64,000 nt of DNA. Origin: Hymenochaete sp. R1. Lineage: Eukaryota; Basidiomycota; Agaricomycetes; Hymenochaetales; Hymenochaetaceae. The notes below the pieces were generated by a model. That model worked only from the letters and a program-made list of their open reading frames with translations. It searched no databases and was not told where the DNA came from. The DNA lies in contig JAFREE010000099.1 of assembly GCA_019400425.1 (NCBI GenBank), positions 26,864 through 90,863 on the forward strand, read 5' to 3'. Positions 34,969 to 46,447 of this stretch are shown here, one piece after another. Position numbers and translations under genes: made by a program. The first letter of the stretch is position 1; the number at the start of each line of letters is the position of its first letter.

Positions 34969-37897
34969 ATGGTAAGAGTATCGCTTGCTCACAATCTTCT
35001 TATAATTGATCACTCTTATATTTTTTTCAGACGCAGCGTGTCGACGGTTATGTCGAGCTGCCTACAAGCCTCGACGATGCTTCATCCCCTCGGGCGACAG
35101 TAACAAGTAAGAGCCTCGTTCGTGGCACATTCTTTACATCGACCGACGGTGGCCAGACTTCGTACTCCTATGCGTACGGCCCTGGTGGGATCGCCGGTCT
35201 TCACAGTAATCATTACACGCTCGCAAGCGCTGCCCTCGCATCTATCGGCGGTTTGCTCTTTGGCTATGATCAAGGTGTCATTGCCAATGTGCTGGTGATG
35301 AAGAACTTTCAACTTCGATTCTCTTTGAGTGATTGGCAAGAGGGCGTTATGAGTAAGTACTTTCGCAATACATCCCAAGGAACACGACCAACCAATATTT
35401 TTTTTCAGCTGCAATGCTCGAGCTTGGGGCGCTACTTGGAGCATTACTAGCTGGAGCCTTGGCAGATCGCTTCTCTCGCAAGCATTCGATTGGTGTCGCA
35501 TGCGGTGGGTCAAGCTTCGATCATGTTTATTCTTATACTCCTCTTTGTATGATGTTTGAGGCATTTGGCTTTACGTGGTCTCCCCACACTGCAGAAAACT
35601 ATCTCAGCTACCTTCGGGGCTGTCGGCTTTGGTCGTCAGTCTCGCTTGTCTGACACTACTCCCATGTTATGACTCCAAGACCAGAAAGGATCGTTGTCTG
35701 ATATTATTCTCTGGCAGTTATATTTATCATTGGATCGATATTTCAATGCGCCGCCCGTAGCCTCAGTGATCTTGTAATCGGGCGAACAATCGGAGGCTTG
35801 GGCATTGGATCATTGAGGTACGATCGCTAAAATCCCACAAGCAAGAAGTACGTGCTGACATCCAAAACGCGTGATACATTGCAGCATGCTTTCACCTTTA
35901 TATCTAGCAGAAATCAGTCCTCCAGAAGTCCGTGGCTCTCTTATGGCTCTAGAGCAGTTCGCTATCGTCCTGGGCGTTGTGTTAGGTTTTTGGGCAGGTT
36001 ACTTTTCTCGCAATAGTATGTTACTCCGATTAGTACTACGTTGTCCTAAGCGCGCAATGAATTCAATTTACTTTGTCTCTCCCTGTTTGTCTCGAATAGT
36101 GGACGGTTCGATATCATGGCGCCTTCCGCTCGCTATCCAAGTCATACCAGCCTTGATCCTGTCTTTTGGGAGCTTGTTTTTACTCCCGTCTCCGCGGCTG
36201 TTGATCAGCCAAGGTAAGCAAGAGGAGGCGCGAAAGGCTCTTGCACGCCTTAGATTGAGAGTGTCTAACGAGGAGGAAACTGATCCATTACTAAGAGTGA
36301 GATACACTTCTCATGCATCTACATCCGACTCCTCTTATGAGAATCCATAGATCGAATACATGGAAATGTTAGTTGAGGCTCAGATGATCGATCGAACCGA
36401 GGTCTCTGGGGATAAAGGATCTTTAGCTGACGAATTCGCCAACTGGCGACGTCTTTTCTCCAAGAAATACATTGACAGGGTCATGGTCGGTATCACGATG
36501 ATGTTTTTTCAACGTGAGTCAGTCTACACTACTCTTCGACATTATCAAATCTGAATACTGTTTTTATTTATTTATTCCGTAGAATGGAGCGGAATTAATG
36601 CCCTTATATACTATGGACCATTACTGATGCAGAGGATTGGACTCGGAGGTGAGACGTCGACACTCATTGGAAGTGGGGGCGTCGGAATCGTGCAGTTCCT
36701 TGCTTCAGTCCCCGCAATCATTTACATCGACCGACTTGGTGTGTTCTACTCATGCCACTTCCACTTGTCTTCGCTAGTCATTTAAGTTGTACTGACACAT
36801 GATCTTTTAACTCTAGGCAGGAAGCCTTTGCTCAAATGTAACGTCTTGTCGTGTTTTCGGTGTCATCGATATCAGTGGTGCTCATAGGATAGCAGACGGC
36901 GGCGTCACAATGGGGCTCTCGCATCTAGCTATCGCGTTTCTGGTAAGTATGAATTTATCCGATCTCCTCGAGAGACGTGAAATATTGAAGTTAGAGTGCA
37001 TGGCACTTCGTTTTACTAGATCATGCATTTTCGAACGAGCTGGACAGACAACCCAGCAGCTGTATGGCTGGCAGTGGGGTACGTTTGTCGCGCGTTCTAG
37101 CTTGACTGCTGAGTGTTTATCGCTGACTTGAAAATATGTCATTCCAATTATAGATGTGTCTATGTGTTTACAGCTGCGTATGGCGTAAGCTATGGACCTA
37201 TCGCGTGGATCCTCCCGAGTGAGGTGCTACCGTTGTCGATTCGGAGTCGGGGCGCGGCGCTCGCGACGGCGTCGAACTGGCTTAACAATTGTGCGTTTCG
37301 CGGGCATGACTACTTTTTTTGGTCTTTAAATTTTTGCATAATTAACGAACGTGGTTTTTTCATGCAGTCATCGTCGGACTCGTAACACCCAGCCTACTAT
37401 CCATCTCGGCAACGTACGTCTCCTCCCTCCTCCCCCTCCACTCCTCGTCTACTTAATTGCAACCTCGCTCACTCTCAATCCTTAGATCCACGTTCGCGAT
37501 CTTTGGCTTCGCCTGTTTCGGAGGAGCCTTATGGGCCTGGGTGCTCGTACCTGAGACGGCGGGAGTGTCGCTCGAGGAGGTGGATAGGCTGTTCGAATCC
37601 AATGCGGGCCGCGAGGATGCGGAGCTGAGACAGGAGGTATCGTGTCCTTTTCTCTTTCGTTCATTCCAGTGTGATCGCGAGATTGCAGTATGATGTGTAT
37701 GAATTTTGCGACAAGAGATGAAGGTGGCTGATCATTTTGTTATCATTGTAGATCATGCGCGAAGTGGGGTTGGAGGCGTTGGTTCGGGAACTTAGCTTGG
37801 ACTCGAGAAATGATGGTCTCGAAGAAGACGATGATAACAATGATGGTGGATGTGGTGGTGGGGATAATGGGCTTGCACACAGATCGGAAGTATTGTG
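34969..37897 (+). CDS. MFS sugar transporter
   Basis: Twelve-helix sugar:H+ symporter of the major facilitator superfamily, plasma membrane. The best start is an ATG at 34969-34971 followed at once by a 59-nt intron; exon 2 continues TQRVDGYVELPTSLDDASSP. Landmarks in order are ASIGGLLFGYDQGVIANVL (helix 1), LGALLGALLAGALADRFSRK (helix 2 and the loop 2-3 signature), GRTIGGLGIGSLSMLSPLYL and then EISPPEVRG. The central loop is LLPSPRLLISQGKQEEARKA. The second half has QWSGINALIYYGP, AAYGVSYGPIAWILPSE and LPLSIRSRGAA, then the tail VPETAGVSLEEVDRLFE. An acidic C-terminal tail ends at 37897. Substrate specificity cannot be read; a hexose or related sugar is the family norm. Several internal exons are short and were not all resolved. 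Confidence 0.88.
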
Positions 37898-38828
37898 AAG
37901 AAACCGAGCGAACGGCACGTTTGTTTCGTTTCGCAACGAACGTTCACGTGGTGGGAATTACGGTGGGCACTGGGCTGGCTTGTTGGCGCTGGCATTTGGC
38001 GTTCTCGCGGTGAATTGATCTGAAATGGGGCGACAGCGAACGAGCTGACTGCGGAATGGGACGGACATCGGTGAGTCCGAAGAGTAATCTTAATTGCAGT
38101 GTAAGGAAAGTGTGAGGTGGCATTGGTGGAGTGGACATGTATCATTTGGCATAGCGTGGAAAGACATAATCTAGTATCTCTACTAATCTAACGTTTGAGT
38201 GGTACAATCGATGCTAGCAAATGAATGGATGAAGGGGGCCGAGACAAGTGATCGGAAGAGAAGGGGAATTGGATTGATGACACGCAGCGAGTGTCTTAGC
38301 CGGGCTGGCGGGAAACTCTAGAGACTAGAGACTAAAGACTGGCTGTAGAGAGACACGTCAGCATGAGATGGCCTGGGATAGCCGCGTTGCTGTTCGTTGT
38401 GAAGGAGACCAAAGGCTGGGAGACGAGACGAGACGCGGGAGACGGGAGACTGCGGGTTAGAGACTTGTAAGGATCCTCATTCATTCATTGAGGGATTTAC
38501 CATACAGATGTTTTTTCGTATTTTTTTTAAAGAGTAAATTGCTTAGGGATTGTTAAGTATATCTAACTATTACTTTATGAATGTACATCAATGGCTGATA
38601 TTTCATGGAAAAAGATGTAGTGAAGGAGATGGCCATATTCGTATTTATAACTAACTTAGAGAGAGATCTATATATAAATCTATAAAAGCTCGGTCGGTTG
38701 ATTTCCAGCCTCTCCCCGCTTTCTTCCTTCCCCCTCTCACCTCACCCGCTCCCTTCCTCTCCCTCCTCAATCCATCTACCCACCTCAGCTCTCTTTTCTT
38801 CGAGCTGCTGCTCTTTTTGGAGCAATCA
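37898..38828. other. Intergenic region with GAGAC-rich repeats
   Basis: No gene seen. Around 38320-38465 there are reiterated AGAGACT and GAGACGAGAC-type units. The last 130 nt before 38829 are pyrimidine-rich, typical of a fungal leader; a TATA-like ATATATAAAT lies near 38669-38680. Confidence 0.45.
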
Positions 38829-41077
38829 ATGTCGTCCTCTCTCAAGTCTCCAAGCCTGTCCGGCAGCTCAGGCGCGCCTATGGCGTCCTCTAAACCTCTC
38901 CCACATGCTCCAGCACCGCAAGCTGTTCCCGGCATCGAGTCTATGTTCGCTCAAATCATGGATACTGTTCAGAAGTCGGTGCGTGTCCTCGCTTTCTTTT
39001 ACAACTGTCCTTCGTTTTGTCTGCCGGTGGTACGTTCGGCCAGCGAGGAGGAACCGGTGTGCAGTGTCCGCCGAAAGTCCCGAAAGCATAGCGCGCAGCA
39101 GCGGCACATTGTTCCCCCAACACACAGCGGCAATATCAGAATGACGTTTTTTTACGAGGGCGCCGGGAATCATATGGTCATTGCAAGACCATTTTATTGT
39201 CCACCTTAGGAGCGACACGCCCTTAGAGTGCGGCCGAAGCATATGGGAAATGGGCATATTAGATGGGATGGAACGCGTTGACTGTGTACTCGCCTCCGAG
39301 GCCAGGACACCTCCGTGCCTGGTTGCTGCTGACGGTACCTTGTGCCAGTGATAACGCGCTTTCCTAACTTGCCTTTAATGCGAAGGAATGTGCTTGCCAG
39401 GTGCAGATACAGCAGAGCTGGTAATGAAGTGTTTTCGCATACAGGACTTAGCCACCGCGTCGTTGCTGTCGGCTGGCTGGCTGACACTCGAACCTCACAC
39501 TTTCTGAAGTCTCACCTGCTTCGTTGCAAATCTGCATGCTGGAGATGTTTACTAACGTATTTCACAACAGCACAGTGAAATTTCTGAACTTCGTCAACAA
39601 TGTGCTGAGCTCAGAATAGCCAACACCAATTTGGAACGCATGGTCAAAGACTCACAAATGGTGCGCGTTCCCCGCTGTCCTATCAATATATGCTTTACTG
39701 AATTGAGCTGTTTTAGAACGGGTATGCGCATCACAATGGAACCCACACGCCCCCTCCAAGCTCGCCGAAAATGCGGGGCAAATCCCCCTTCCTGAACGCC
39801 ATCAACCATCGCATCCCTTCCCCACCTATCCTCTGCGTGCCCTCGCCTCTCGGCGACAGGCACCTCACACACTTTCAAAGTGCCGAACGCGAAATACCCG
39901 GGTTCTATGTCGTCATCCCCGCCGGAGGCGCCGGAACGCGTCTTTGGCCACTCTCGCGGGAGAACCACCCCAAGTTCCTTCTCGACGTCAACCTTAGCGG
40001 ACGGTCCCTCCTCCAATCCACATGGGACCGTCTTCTCCCCCTCTCCTCAGCAGCCCGAACGACAATTGTCGCTGGCCCAGCACATTCGAGCTCCATCTCC
40101 CACCAGCTCCCGGAGCTGCTCTCTGAGAACCTTTTCACCGAGCCTGGGCCAAAAGACTCCATGGCCGCCATCGGTCTCGCAGCTGCCGTCATCGCCAAGC
40201 GTGACCCGCAAGCAGTTATCGGCTCTTTTGCCGCAGACCATATGATCTCCGGCTCCGATGCCTTCCTCTCTGCCGTTGCTGAGGCTGTCGAAGTTGCACG
40301 CGCAGGCTACCTCGTTACAATTGGTATCGCGCCCTCGCATCCTGCGACCGGCTTCGGGTACGTTCGGCTGGGCGAGAAGCTCACCGACTCGCCAAACGCG
40401 CCCAACGCGAGGCTGGTGGGGAGCTTCAAAGAGAAGCCCGACGCGCGCACGGCGGCGAACTATATCGCGACCGGGAACTACCGCTGGAACGCGGGTATGT
40501 TCGTCACTAAGGCTGCGGTGCTCATGGACCTCCTGAAGGAGTACAAGCCCGAGATCTATGAGGGCCTAGCGAGGATCGCGGAGGTGTGGGATGAGGGAGA
40601 GGAGAAGAGGCAGGCGGTGCTAGGTGAGGTTTGGCCGACATTGGAGAAAATCCCGATCGATAATGCGGTTGCGGAACCGGCTGCTGCGCAGGGACGCGTT
40701 GCTGTCGTGCCCGCCACGTTTGGTTGGGACGACGTTGGGGACTTTTCATCCCTTTCTGAAATGTTGCCCGCCGAGCTGAATCAGCCCAAGATCCTTGGAG
40801 ACCAGCATCTCGGTATGCAGATCCACATACATTTTTTCCTTGACTTCTCTCGTAACTAATAACGTCTTGTTCTGCGTTGTTTGTAGTGCTCACCGAACAA
40901 GTTGCGGGAGGTATCGTCGTCCCAGGATCAGGCCGGCTTGTCGCCTGCCTCGGCGTCGACGACCTCGTCATTGTCGACATGCCCGACGCGCTTATGGTCA
41001 CGACGCGCGCGCGGTCGCAAGAGGTGAAGAGGCTTGTGAAACGGGCGAAGGACCAGGGCTGGAAGACATTGCTGTGA
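38829..41077 (+). CDS. Bacterial-type mannose-1-phosphate guanylyltransferase (ManC-like) with fungal N-terminal extension
   Basis: Predicted to make GDP-mannose from GTP and mannose-1-phosphate in the cytosol. The catalytic part (about 39890-41077) has the ManC-type nucleotide signature AGGAGTRLWPLSRENHPKFL. It continues with KDSMAAIGLAAAVIAKRDP, GSFAADHMI, TGFGYVRLGEK, FKEKPDARTAANYIATGN, YRWNAGMFV and FGWDDVGDFSSL. The C-terminal part is VVPGSGRLVACLGVDDLVIV, then TTRARSQEVKRLV. This is not the usual eukaryotic Psa1/GMPPB form, which lacks the GTRLWPLSR-type signature. It resembles actinobacterial ManC, without the isomerase domain found in some bacterial enzymes. Two 5' exons add a Ser/Pro-rich start (MSSSLKSPSLSGSSG), a helix (MFAQIMDTVQKS) and a short coiled coil (EISELRQQCAELRIANTNLE). 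Intron 1 is 592 nt, very long here. The 5' exons are less certain than the enzyme. Confidence 0.85.
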
Positions 41078-41816
41078 TCTATCTGTCTCGACGTGCGAAT
41101 TCTCTCGCTCTCAAGCTTTCTTTTCCTCTTTCTTTCATCATTCTTGGGATGTGGCGCAATTTCGAACTCGACAACGGACTCGCAGAGAAGAATTGCAATA
41201 GCGAAATCAATGGACCTGGCTTTTTCCAATCGTTTTACCTTTCTTTTCATCTCTTTCCCCCACTCCACTAGTATCTATTCCCCATCTCTTATCTATATAT
41301 GTATGGCAATTTACACTACCGGACATCTTGGCTTTTACTAGCAAACATCATATCTTTCCCATTCTTCTGTTCATATTTCGATGCAGTTGGACACGGACCA
41401 GACCCAATTCTTCAGGCCTTAGGCCTTCCATCTACCTGAAAACAGTGATATTATTTACCGTTTATTGTAGTCCTCCACTCTTGAATAGGTATCTTATGTT
41501 TTGTAGCTGTTGGTATAAATGTTCGTTCTAGTGTACCTCAGTAGTACTGCACGCTGAGTTTTTTCTCGTGGACTCGCAGGAGTTATTTGTTTCTAGGGAA
41601 ATTGATCGACTGATTTTTTTCAATAATGGTTAATCTACAGTTGACAAGATGAGTTCTTCGATTTATTTATGCTTGTAAAGGAAGGTGGACGCTTATTCCA
41701 AGGGTTTCTTACCCTCCTTCCAAAAGACATTTGCTTTGGGAAGATTTTATGCTTCCGCGGAGTGGTGTCCGGGGACGAGCGCGGAAGCCCAGTGTTGGAA
41801 ATCAAGAGTGAAAAAG
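41078..41816. other. Convergent intergenic region
   Basis: 3' flanks of the ManC-like gene and the RGG-tailed gene. AT- and pyrimidine-rich. Open frames here, such as plus 41093-41341, are Ser/Leu/Phe-rich and not supported. Confidence 0.45.
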
Positions 41817-43718
41817 TTAGATCCATCCGCCACGTCCCCTGCCCCAGGCTTTGCCTCGGCCACCACCACCTCCACCTCCTGATATGAAATCCACAAAATA
41901 TAAGATACATTAACACCCGTTCAAATGTCAATTGGAAAAATAGATAACACTCACGTCCACGTCCCCTCGGTTTTGCTGTCACCCACTCATCCTCCTCTTC
42001 CCCACCCGGACCGTTACTTATAGACTCGGACCCGGACCCCCACCTACCACTCCCTTCTCCCACAGGTCGCCGTCTCCAGTCCCGATCCTGCGCGCGTCCT
42101 CGGTCTCGTTTATCACTCTCCATCCGCGCGAGCCACTTCTGCTCTTTCTTCAGCTTGGACATCACCTCGCACGTCCCGCTGCACTTGATCTTGTGCTCCG
42201 GGCAGATCGGCTTGTCCCAGTCCACGGCGCGCTTCGGGCGGACGTTCCACAAATTCTGGCTTTCGTTCGAGTTCGAATTTGAGTTCTGGTTTTGGTTTTG
42301 GTAGCGTTGTTTATTCGTCTTCGTCGTCGGCACTTCCCATCTTCCGTTCAGAGACGGCAAGTCATCGTCATTTTCGTCGTAATCCGCCCACATCTTTTTA
42401 TCCTCTTGTCCGTCCTCGGCATGGTCTCCATCAAGCGAAGCTGCCCCGAGTGAGTCGACTATATCGGATACAGGAGTATCGAGCGAGTCGTCTGGGAAAA
42501 CGGAGCTCGCGGGAGGCTCGAAATCATCATCCGAGATGATTTCGGGCGTGGGTGCCGTGAGGCCCGGAGGAGGTGCCAGCTGAGGCGGTAGGGATCCGGC
42601 ATTCTTGTCCATAATGAATTGGACTGAGACCGCCTCTGACGTGGCGTACGACGGACCTTAGAAGTTTAGAAGAATTGATATCATTGAGCAGCGAAGCAAG
42701 ACATAACATGCTTTATGTGCTCACCGTAGCCTGACGTTGCTCGTTTCGGTACAGGTGCACCGACCGTACTCCACGCTTTCTGTATCTTCGCGGCCTGAGG
42801 TACACCATACGTCCCGTTCTCTTTACTTTTTACATAATTCTCAGATCCGGGCACTAGAGTCGACAATATAGTATTGAGCACAGACAGGGCGCAAAGCGTT
42901 CAAATCTTGCTACGTACCAATGACACGAGAGATGGGTGCGGGTTTAGGTCTTGGGAATAATTCGGTCGGCAGAGGACGACAAGGCGCGAACTCTGCTTGG
43001 CTCATGGGAGGTATCTCGCAGAAGGACGTTTTTGGGTAGTCGCTGCCGGTCAAGAATGGTCTAAAGTAGGAGGAAGGGTTCAGAATTCGATAGTCAGAAA
43101 TACGCTCCCGTGAACTTACTTACCCAGTGGATGGAGTATAGTTTTCGAACCAAAAATCCTGGACATCCACTCTCTTCCAGCCTCGAGGATAGCAAAGCCA
43201 ACGTTTGAGGTCGACGGAAGGGGGAACATTAGAAGGACGGTACTCACCACCTTTCTGTACTTCACGTTCCTTCGAATATTTACAAAAGAAGACCTTGGTC
43301 TCACGCCCACGCTCTTCCTCGGCCGGGTTCTTGAGAAACTCGCTCCAACTATGCGAGCCCAAAAGCCTGCTGATTGCTCTACATTCCTTCAGGACTTCGA
43401 TGATAAGCAAGTTCGGAGACTGGATATAAATGTTTTGGTGTCAGTGAGCCAGTCCTCTCTCAAAACATGATTTTTAATCGACACGGCGGTTCCAGTTGTA
43501 TTTGCGCGACGAGACGAAATCAACGAGAAGATGAGACTTACAACAGGTCTGTAATAGATTGCTGTGAGATCATCTGCTGGTATAACAGCCGTCACCCAGT
43601 GTGCAAAATCCAGTCTGTCTTCCTCCAAGACGGGATTCGCATGGAGAGGGTACGGGTTGATGACTGTTAGGTACTTCGTATCGTCGGCCAATGGCGGAGT
43701 CTGAGCCCGCTTGACCAT
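41817..43718 (-). CDS. Uncharacterized protein with RGG-type C terminus
   Basis: Starts at 43718 (MVKRAQTPPLADDTKYLTVI) and stops at 41817-41819. Splicing gives an N-terminal folded region (FAHWVTAVIPADDLTAIYYR, then SPNLLIIEVLKECRAISRLL). A Trp-rich segment follows (LKRWLCYPRGWKRVDVQDFW). The middle is proline-rich with a linker (PGSENYVKSKENGTYG). The C-terminal half (exon 41955-42612) is acidic then Asn/Gln-rich, with a Cys/His cluster (CPEHKIKCSGTCEVMSKLKK) that could bind a metal, and a basic KRDRGR region. The last exon is a pure RGG box (RGGGGGGRGKAWGRGRGG), as in RNA-binding proteins. I do not recognise the family. A role with RNA is inferred only from the tail. Confidence 0.72.
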
Positions 43719-44582
43719 GATGAAGAAGTAGTGAAGAGGCTCGCGAAGAGAAAGAGGGATTTGAGGTGTATGCTGTTCGGTGCACTCCGATAGAGGACGA
43801 GTTTCTTATACTTCCCTCCAACTCCCTGAGCCTTTGTCCACAAATTGTGGCGGCCACTCGCCTCCTGTGGTATGGAACAAGGGAGGCGTTGATGGTGGTC
43901 GTGATGGTGGTCGGAGAAAAAGAAAGGGTCTTCGTAATTTCATTGAAAGCCGACTCGAAGATGGAAGTCGGCACCCAAAAGTCGTTCAGTGAATTGAATT
44001 GAATTCCAGACGCGTCGCGGATAAACAGACCCCGCCGACAAAGCACTGCGACTACACGGACACATAAGCATACATACAATAACATAAAACAGAAAAAGCA
44101 TAGAGGAAAAAAACAATCATAAGTCATAATGAGCCAATTAGACAATAAACTCCAGAACGCGAGTCCGTGTGGGTATATCCTCCGCAAATACGAGTCCTGC
44201 GTAACAGACGTCTCCCATCTATTTTCCAATCAGAACCATGGCCTACCAGAATATTACCAAGTAATCCTAAACCAATTGGCGTTCTCAGCTCCATCATGAT
44301 GCCACACCCTCGTGTACTGCATATGTCGAGAGAAATTGTGTACATGTATATCATCATATGGCAAAGCGAAGAGCTAATCCAAATGTAATCGAGCTAATTA
44401 ATCATGTGAGTGGATGGCGAGGCGGTAGAGAAAGTGGAAGATTTAACCTCGTAACCATTCGCGAAAGCGGCGGCGCTTCACGCAGTACCAATCTTCGTAT
44501 TCTAAGAAGGAGTCAGGTCACTAAACCATTACTTTTGTGAACAGTGTCAGACTCGGACATACCGTAAAAATTGATTTGGCCT
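43719..44582. other. Intergenic region
   Basis: Between the end of the membrane-associated gene and the start of the RGG gene, both minus-strand. A 219-codon minus-strand open frame (43570-44229) runs through it and overlaps the RGG gene start in another frame. Its content looks like 5' leader sequence. Confidence 0.4.
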
Positions 44583-45823
44583 TCAACTCGTGCGAGTGTG
44601 TGGATGGTTATATGCGATATAAATTGCCCCTTCGTCGTGAAGAGCCGCTCTCGGGAGTTTGGGATCGTGAACTTGCGGATAAAATTTTAGTGCAGTACTT
44701 TTCTAAAGTATAAAAACGACAAATAAAAGAGATCTAACTTACGACGACCTCCTCTACATTAAAAACCTTTCGAATGGAGTCGACGCTTAAACATTTATTA
44801 TCCTCGAGAGGGACATGTTTCACTAGCGATTGAGTAGGTGGCTGCAATTGGAAGAGCCCTTTCTTGGATGCACGACGCCTCAACGGTCCCTCCAGGAGCC
44901 TCATACGGACGATAACATGTCTGCGCCGAAGGATTTATCAGCCTCTCTTCGTGGAATAGAATGAATGAAGAAAATCCAAACAAACCCTTCCAGATGTTCC
45001 AAGTCCTTCGCCATTTCATCCGGCTCCATGAATCGCATCTCATCATACGGCGAAGCCTCCCACACTTTCAAAATCTTCAATGCCTTCTCCAACTCCCGCC
45101 GATTATACCTTTCTCCCAATATCTCACAGAGCATCCGCATCGCTAGTGCCAGCTTGCAAATATCACGTCGGGTCTGACGGCGATGTTTTCGGAGGAACAG
45201 ACGGAACGAAAGGAGGCGACTTTGGAACTCTTTAAGGAGCCGGGATCCATATTTAAATTTGGGGATGTAAGACTTAATGAGTTTGGGAACGGGAACGAAG
45301 AGGCGTTTAACGTCCTTGATGAGGCGTTTGACATCCATGATGAAGAGCCTTCGTATGTCTTCTAGACATAGGGCGGCTGTTATCGAGATGCGCCAGAAAT
45401 CAATTGAGTGAAACCGTTCCAGAACCAGAAAAGCTTGAAATGAACCACGTACGACTCTTGCGCCATTTCATTAAAACATAAACGGCAATTGTGGTTGGAA
45501 AAAGGCTCAACACAGTGAGTATGAATGTAGCGGGGTTCATCTTGAAGAAGGTATCTAAATAGTTGTTGTCGAAGAGCTGCTTTAAAAGGATGCGTCCAAC
45601 GCAGAGTGAAGAAGGAAAAAAGAGACTTCGGGAATACGTTGACACTGACAGTGCTAACGAGTCCTCCCTTTATGTAGTACAACCACAGGGAAAGAGGAAA
45701 AGAACAACAACGTCGCCAGTAGTCACGATCAAATCCGACCACATTCACGAGGTGATCTAAAAAGCCTGAGGTGTCAAGCCACGAGAGAGTCCGTAGAACA
45801 AGGGGAAGACCAGATGTAGACAA
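44583..45823 (-). CDS. Uncharacterized protein with N-terminal membrane segments
   Basis: Starts at 45823 (MSTSGLPLVLRTLSWLDTSG). Two introns must be removed near 45590-45670 (82 nt) and 45385-45460 (76 nt) to hold the frame. The result has two hydrophobic segments, FPLSLWLYYIKGG and ATFILTVLSLFPTTIAVYVL, followed by MKWRKS. The soluble part is strongly basic and helical: DIRRLFIMDVKRLIKDVKRL, KFKYGSRLLKEFQSRLLSFR, RRDICKLALAMRMLCEILGE and EDNKCLSVDSIRKVFNVEEV. The stop is at 44583-44585 after NHPHTRTS. No family is recognised. The basic face after two membrane segments suggests membrane association on a cytosolic or matrix side, which is inference. Confidence 0.65.
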
Positions 45824-46447
45824 CCGACGCTACCGAGACGCTCGGCATTTCGACGCGTCGAACGCAAATATGTGCAAACAATACTCGGACTCGAACTCAA
45901 GAAAGTCCGAGTAAGCCAGAGGAAAACGCTTTCGGACGAACTTCACTCACCAAGACGGGAAAGAAAAATATACACTATCTGAAAGTCATCATATTCAAAG
46001 GATCAAGTTTAAATATAGCGTAGCGAAGAGAGGGATAAGACCAAAGGAGGATATTTATGATTGGATGTTTGACACTATTTGGATCTGTGAGTCCTTCCGG
46101 CAGTAGATGATAAACCCGAGTCTTTCAGAGAGCAAGAAAGAACCGTATTTTACGACGCGAATAAATTCAAATCCAAGTTTAAGTATTAGTTGATCAGTAA
46201 ATATTAATACATTGGGATAAGATATAAATGGGGGCTTGCGATACGTAAGGGAGCGACTTGAATGTCCCTCGTGGAGACAACATTCGGAACAAGTGATAAG
46301 AATAACATCCCAATAATTAAAATAAATATATATCATAAAAAGTATTTAGTAACCCGTATGGTTCGATGACGGAGTGGAGACAGAGTACCAATGACCATGC
46401 GCGCGATGAGAAGTAGCCAAGCCGAGCTAACTTGATGGTTGGCGGAT
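45824..46447. other. Intergenic region downstream of laccase 2
   Basis: AT-rich, no gene seen. A perfect 10-bp inverted repeat lies at 45882-45913, listed separately. Confidence 0.5.
45882..45913. repeat. Inverted repeat (10-bp arms)
   Basis: TACTCGGACT and AGTCCGAGTA are exact reverse complements separated by 12 nt. It lies about 60 nt upstream of the 45823 start codon and 535 nt past the laccase 2 stop. It could be a regulator site (paired CGG/CCG) or a hairpin. Confidence 0.6.

Noticed and set aside
43570..44229. 219-codon minus-strand open frame
   Set aside because: It overlaps the start of the RGG-tailed gene in another frame, shows no domain and has Ser/Arg-rich content; it is more likely leader sequence.
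45385..45465. A 19-nt GT..AG 'mini-intron' in the membrane-associated gene
   Set aside because: A normal 76-nt intron with the same donor and a downstream acceptor (GATAACAG) restores the frame equally well.
45560..45670. Apparent frameshift in the membrane-associated gene
   Set aside because: An 82-nt GT..AG intron with a GCAG acceptor restores the frame, so the gene need not be broken.
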